The notes below the pieces were generated by a model. The model was not told where the DNA came from and did no database searches. It saw only the letters and a program-made list of their open reading frames with translations. Positions 61,090 through 64,000 of a stretch of DNA of 64,000 nucleotides are shown piece after piece. The DNA is from Corynebacterium jeikeium (lineage in GTDB: Bacteria > Actinomycetota > Actinomycetes > Mycobacteriales > Mycobacteriaceae), in NCBI RefSeq assembly GCF_000738265.1, contig NZ_JFCQ01000029.1, positions 1 through 64,000 on the forward strand. The letters are read 5' to 3'. How positions within the stretch are numbered: position 1 is the first letter of the stretch; every line of letters begins with the position of its first letter. The position numbers were made by a program, and so were the translations under genes.

Positions 61090-61858
61090 CCTCCGTCATC
61101 ACGCGCCTTGGCATGCGCTGCGACACACTCGTCAGCAACTTGTTGCGGGCGCCCGCGACGACCGAGGGCGGCGGCGACTTGCGCAGCAGCGCTTCGATGC
61201 CCGCAGCGACTACGTCGTGGCTGCTCATGCGCTTGAGTCCGCCGTCGGCGCGGTCGCTGCCCGCCACCCGGAAGAACTCCGTCTCCGTCGGCCCGGGGCA
61301 CAGCGCCATGATCCGCACCCCCGAGCCCTTCCGCTCCGCGTACAGCCCCTCCGTAAATGACAGCACGAAAGCCTTCGTCGCACCGTAGACCACCATGCCG
61401 GGGGAGGGCTGGAACCCCGCGATCGACGACACATTCAGGATGAAGCCATTTCCGCGCTCTTCGAACCGCGGCAGGAACATGTGCGTCAGCTCTACTAGCG
61501 CGTGGACGTTCACCGCGATCTCTGCGCGCAGGCTGTCGGTCGGCACGTCGCTGAAGGATTCGTAGTTGGCGAAGCCCGCGTTGTTGATCAGCGAGGTTAC
61601 CGTGATCCCGCGCGTCGATAGCTCCCACGAAATCTCGCCTGCCACGCCGTGTTCCGATAGGTCTTTGGCTATTACTTCGACCTTTACTTTGTGACGCCTC
61701 TTAATCTCCGCCGCAATCCTATTCAGCCGATCCTGACGACGTGCGACCAGAACGAGGTTCGCACCCTTGGCTGCCAGCTGGAGGGCGAATTCCTTGCCGA
61801 GACCCGAGCTGGCGCCTGTAATAAGGACGGTTTCTTGGGAGAGATCCAAAGTGCTCAT
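61064..61858 (-). CDS. Short-chain dehydrogenase/reductase
   Basis: The 264-aa product has the classical SDR motifs: TGxxxGxG in VLITGASSGLGKEFALQLAA (residues 11-30), NNAGF near 92, the catalytic Ser in NVSSIAGFQ near 143, and Tyr-x-x-x-Lys in YGATKAFVLSF near 156. Residues 200-264 (SSHDVVAAGIEALLRK) are typical of the DltE/YqjQ-like group. Substrate unknown. The start faces the divergent HNH locus through a 157-nt region that contains an SOS-like box. Confidence 0.88.
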   Translation of the reverse strand: MSTLDLSQETVLITGASSGLGKEFALQLAAKGANLVLVARRQDRLNRIAAEIKRRHKVKVEVIAKDLSEHGVAGEISWELSTRGITVTSLINNAGFANYESFSDVPTDSLRAEIAVNVHALVELTHMFLPRFEERGNGFILNVSSIAGFQPSPGMVVYGATKAFVLSFTEGLYAERKGSGVRIMALCPGPTETEFFRVAGSDRADGGLKRMSSHDVVAAGIEALLRKSPPPSVVAGARNKLLTSVSQRMPRRVMTEVMGRLMKR

Positions 61859-61905
61859 GCCTCTATTTCTACATGATTCGGGGGAGTTCGGCAGTCTGAC
61901 TAGAT

Positions 61906-61989
61906 TCGAACGAACATTCTAGTTATACTACAGAGTTAGCTTTTAATGCGGCAAAAGTGTTGACTAGGTTGGAACGTGTGTTCTAGAAT
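61906..61989 (+). promoter_or_regulatory. Promoter with LexA-type SOS boxes upstream of the HNH gene
   Basis: A -35 TTGACT (61960-61965) and a -10 TAGAAT (61984-61989) are separated by 18 bp. Inside the spacer lies GAACGTGTGTTC (61972-61983), a perfect match to the actinobacterial SOS box GAAC-N4-GTTC. A second, one-mismatch copy GAACGAACATTC lies at 61908-61919. LexA bound at the first site would cover the promoter. LexA-type control of 13E12-family genes is known from M. tuberculosis. Confidence 0.75.
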
Positions 61990-62015
61990 AGTGTTAGTTC
62001 ACACAAGGGGATCGC

Positions 62016-63235
62016 ATGAACACTACTGCACACGCCACCACACCCGCCGAACCACCACCAGATACCACTGAGCCCTACTACCGTCTCGCGCGTTCCGACG
62101 ATCCGCTGACGGTCACGTCCCGCACCTTAAACCTGACGCATCTTGCTATGGTCGAGCAGTCTACTCCGGCCCCGGACGACCTCGTTCCCGATCATGTATC
62201 GAAGATCGCGGTGCGCTTCGGTATTAGCAAGGTGGTGGCGGCCAATTACGCCGACGCGGGCCTGATGCTTGCCGCATTCCCGCGGATCCACGAACTCTTC
62301 CGTAGCGGTGCGTTTACCATCCGCCACATCCAGCAGATCACTGAAGCAGTCCAGGCTGTGGCCCCCGAGAAGCGCGCCCATGTTGAGGAAGGGATTCTCA
62401 AAGCCCTCAGCCCTACCCGTCCCAACCAGCATGTTCCCACTCCGCGGGCTGCCTATAACAAGGTGAAGACGGTCGTGGGCAATCGGGACGTGTTGGCGAC
62501 TCCGCACGATAAAGCCCCGCCAAAGGATACGAATGCTCCCGAGCTCTTTTCGACCGCGGTCAGAACGAGACCACGGCGATCACCCTCATCGTTCCGCGTC
62601 TGCGTGGTGTGGAACTGCACAAAGCCGTGAAGTCGGCTGCAACCAAGCGTGCCTGCTCCATGGGCGAGGCCTTCCTGGCAATGCTCGACCAAAGCATCAC
62701 CACCGAAGTCACCCTGAACCTGTACAAGGCAGTCACCCCGCAACCTCGCGGAATATTCGCCGAGGATCACTGGTTGTCAGAGGCCGCCAGCTGCGAGTGG
62801 CTCAAGAAAGTCACCCACCTGGCGGCCCCCGGGTACACCACGACGGAGGGCTACCAGGCGACGGAGCTGCTGCGGGCGTCAGTAACAGGGCGCGATGGGC
62901 ACTGCCGTTTCCCGGGATGCGACGTGCCGGGGTACGCGTGCGACGTCGACCATGTACACCGACATGCCGATGGCGGTTCGACGAGCACCGCGAACATGCA
63001 CCTGCTGTGTCGTACCCATCACCGGCTCAAAACGGCTGGTACCTGGGACGTTGCGCTGCATGCCGATGGCACGGAGGTGTGGACCTCCCACGGTGACGGC
63101 CACCAGGTTGTGACCACGCCCGACGGCCCTCTCGCTCGCGAGAACTTCGCAGAACGCGGGGTTCGGAAGGCACGGGTTGTGCGCCAGTTGAACGCGGAAA
63201 TAATGCAACGCAACGAAGGGGAACCGCCGTACTAG
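62016..63235 (+). pseudogene. Frameshifted DUF222/HNH endonuclease-like gene (13E12 family)
   Basis: Frame 1 (62016-62630) encodes the DUF222-type N-terminal helical domain, with NLTHLAMVEQSTPAP and RSGAFTIRHIQQITEAVQAV. Frame 2, seen as an ORF from 62609, carries the C-terminal HNH domain: CRFPGCDVPGYACDVDHVHR, then NMHLLCRTHHRLK, with the expected Cys and His ligands. The two frames join in the TTTT run at 62547-62550: before it ..PEL in frame 1, after it FDRGQNETTAITLIVPRLRG in frame 2. The slip makes it a probable pseudogene unless it is a sequencing error or programmed slippage. An SOS-box promoter precedes it. Confidence 0.8.
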
Positions 63236-63238
63236 CCA

Positions 63239-64000
63239 CTACTTCGAAGAGGTGACGGGCAGCACCATCAGCGCGCCGACGATGCAGATGATGCTGCACA
63301 TGAGGAACATGCCGGGGTAGTCAAAATGCCTCAGCGCGAGTGCGGCTAGGCCGCCACAGAACATGTTGCTGACCCCCTGGGTGAGCGACATCAGCGACAC
63401 GTCGCGCGCGCGGTTCTTCTTGCTGGGCAACGACTCGTTGACCATGGCCTGATCCACGCTGCTGAAAACACCCCAACTGATACCCAACAGAATCGCCGCG
63501 GCACAGACTAACCCCATGCCGGTGGCGATCGTCATCATGCCCGTAGCCGCCGCCACCCCGAACGCCGACACGACAACCAGGATCTTCCGCCGGCCAATCC
63601 GATCCGACACATTGCCGCTGACAATCGCGGTGATGATGGTGAACACTGCATACAGCACGGTCAGCATCAGCACGCCGGCGTCTGGATCCGGCACGCCGAT
63701 GTGATCCCGCAGGTAGTACAGCAAATAGAATAGGCTGGTGTAATTGGCCAGATGAATCACGAATCGACTGGCGAAAACCAGCCAATAGTTGCGGTAGGAC
63801 CCCTCGTCGCCGACCGTGACGGACAGCGAATTATGCGGGCGAACGTGCGAATCAACGTGGCCGCGCCCGACGGCGAATTGGAAGATGAATACAAGGGAAA
63901 TGACGCCCACAGCCCAGTAGGCCTGCGTAATCGGCAAAGCTGTTGCGACAGCAGTCCCGCCGACAATTCCGAAGGTGTATGTGGCGCCGACAATGCCAGA
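63239..64000 (-). CDS. Major facilitator superfamily transporter (C-terminal part, cut by window end)
   Basis: The frame stays open past 64000, so the start lies outside the window. The visible 254 residues contain at least seven transmembrane helices. The block SGNVSDRIGRRKILVVV carries an MFS loop motif (G-x-x-x-D-R-x-G-R-R), and SVDQAMVNESLPSKKNRARD is the family-typical motif of the next loop. The C-terminus ends GALMVLPVTSSK. It probably belongs to a drug- or metabolite-efflux MFS group; substrate unknown. It converges with the HNH locus with a 3-nt gap. Confidence 0.85.
   Translation of the reverse strand, partial: SGIVGATYTFGIVGGTAVATALPITQAYWAVGVISLVFIFQFAVGRGHVDSHVRPHNSLSVTVGDEGSYRNYWLVFASRFVIHLANYTSLFYLLYYLRDHIGVPDPDAGVLMLTVLYAVFTIITAIVSGNVSDRIGRRKILVVVSAFGVAAATGMMTIATGMGLVCAAAILLGISWGVFSSVDQAMVNESLPSKKNRARDVSLMSLTQGVSNMFCGGLAALALRHFDYPGMFLMCSIICIVGALMVLPVTSSK

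Overview
The window is a chromosomal segment of a high-GC actinobacterium, almost certainly a Corynebacterium. I infer this from gene order that matches Mycobacteriales (TPR protein, HAD phosphatase, 58-aa ORF, tlyA, NAD kinase, recN, steA, steB, pyrG, Nudix, xerD, parA, scpA, scpB, rluB, cmk, der; then secA2, odhI/garA, ftsR, DUF151, merR), from the extra helix in the 23S rRNA, and from corynebacterial families such as SteA/SteB, OdhI and a SucE-like exporter. A lipophilic species of the C. jeikeium type is a plausible guess that the sequence alone cannot prove. No CRISPR array, prophage or intact insertion sequence was seen.

Layout. 1-3.6 kb: end of an rRNA operon (16S-23S spacer, 23S, 5S, strong terminator). 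3.7-9.3 kb: tightly coupled operon from the TPR protein to recN. 9.4-12.0 kb: an insertion relative to the conserved order, holding a DUF3558-like lipoprotein and a WXG-like, Pro/Ala/Gly-rich putative secreted protein; its first part is visibly AT-richer. 12.1-23.3 kb: cell-separation genes steA/steB, pyrG, Nudix, xerD, the chromosome-segregation block parA-scpA-scpB, rluB and a fused cytidylate kinase-Der GTPase. 23.4-37.9 kb: metabolic and envelope genes (formate-THF ligase, GapB-type GAPDH, SucE-like exporter, a 30-residue amphipathic peptide gene missed by ORF callers, a COG3044 ATPase, secreted GDPD, an ABC transporter with its two-component system, a GT87 mannosyltransferase and a Kef-type antiporter).

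37.9-42.2 kb is an accessory, decaying region next to tRNA-Pro: an internally deleted YefM antitoxin, a YoeB toxin pseudogene, an HTH regulator with two palindromic operators, a truncated hsdM, an ABC-F ribosome-protection-type gene with a structured leader, and unidentified gene remnants. 42.2-64 kb returns to the core: rraA, a hydrolase, secA2, the FHA regulator of 2-oxoglutarate dehydrogenase, two MerR regulators, two CNNM/CBS transporters, a DEAD-box helicase, gnd, a thioesterase, NDH-2, a CFA-synthase-like protein with an eroded SAM motif, a KstD-like flavoprotein, an amidase, an SDR, a frameshifted SOS-box-controlled HNH (13E12-type) gene, and the C-terminal part of an MFS transporter cut by the window end.

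The best candidates for undescribed biology are the 30-aa peptide upstream of the SucE-like exporter, the lipoprotein/WXG-like pair, and the attenuator-like leader of the ABC-F gene.
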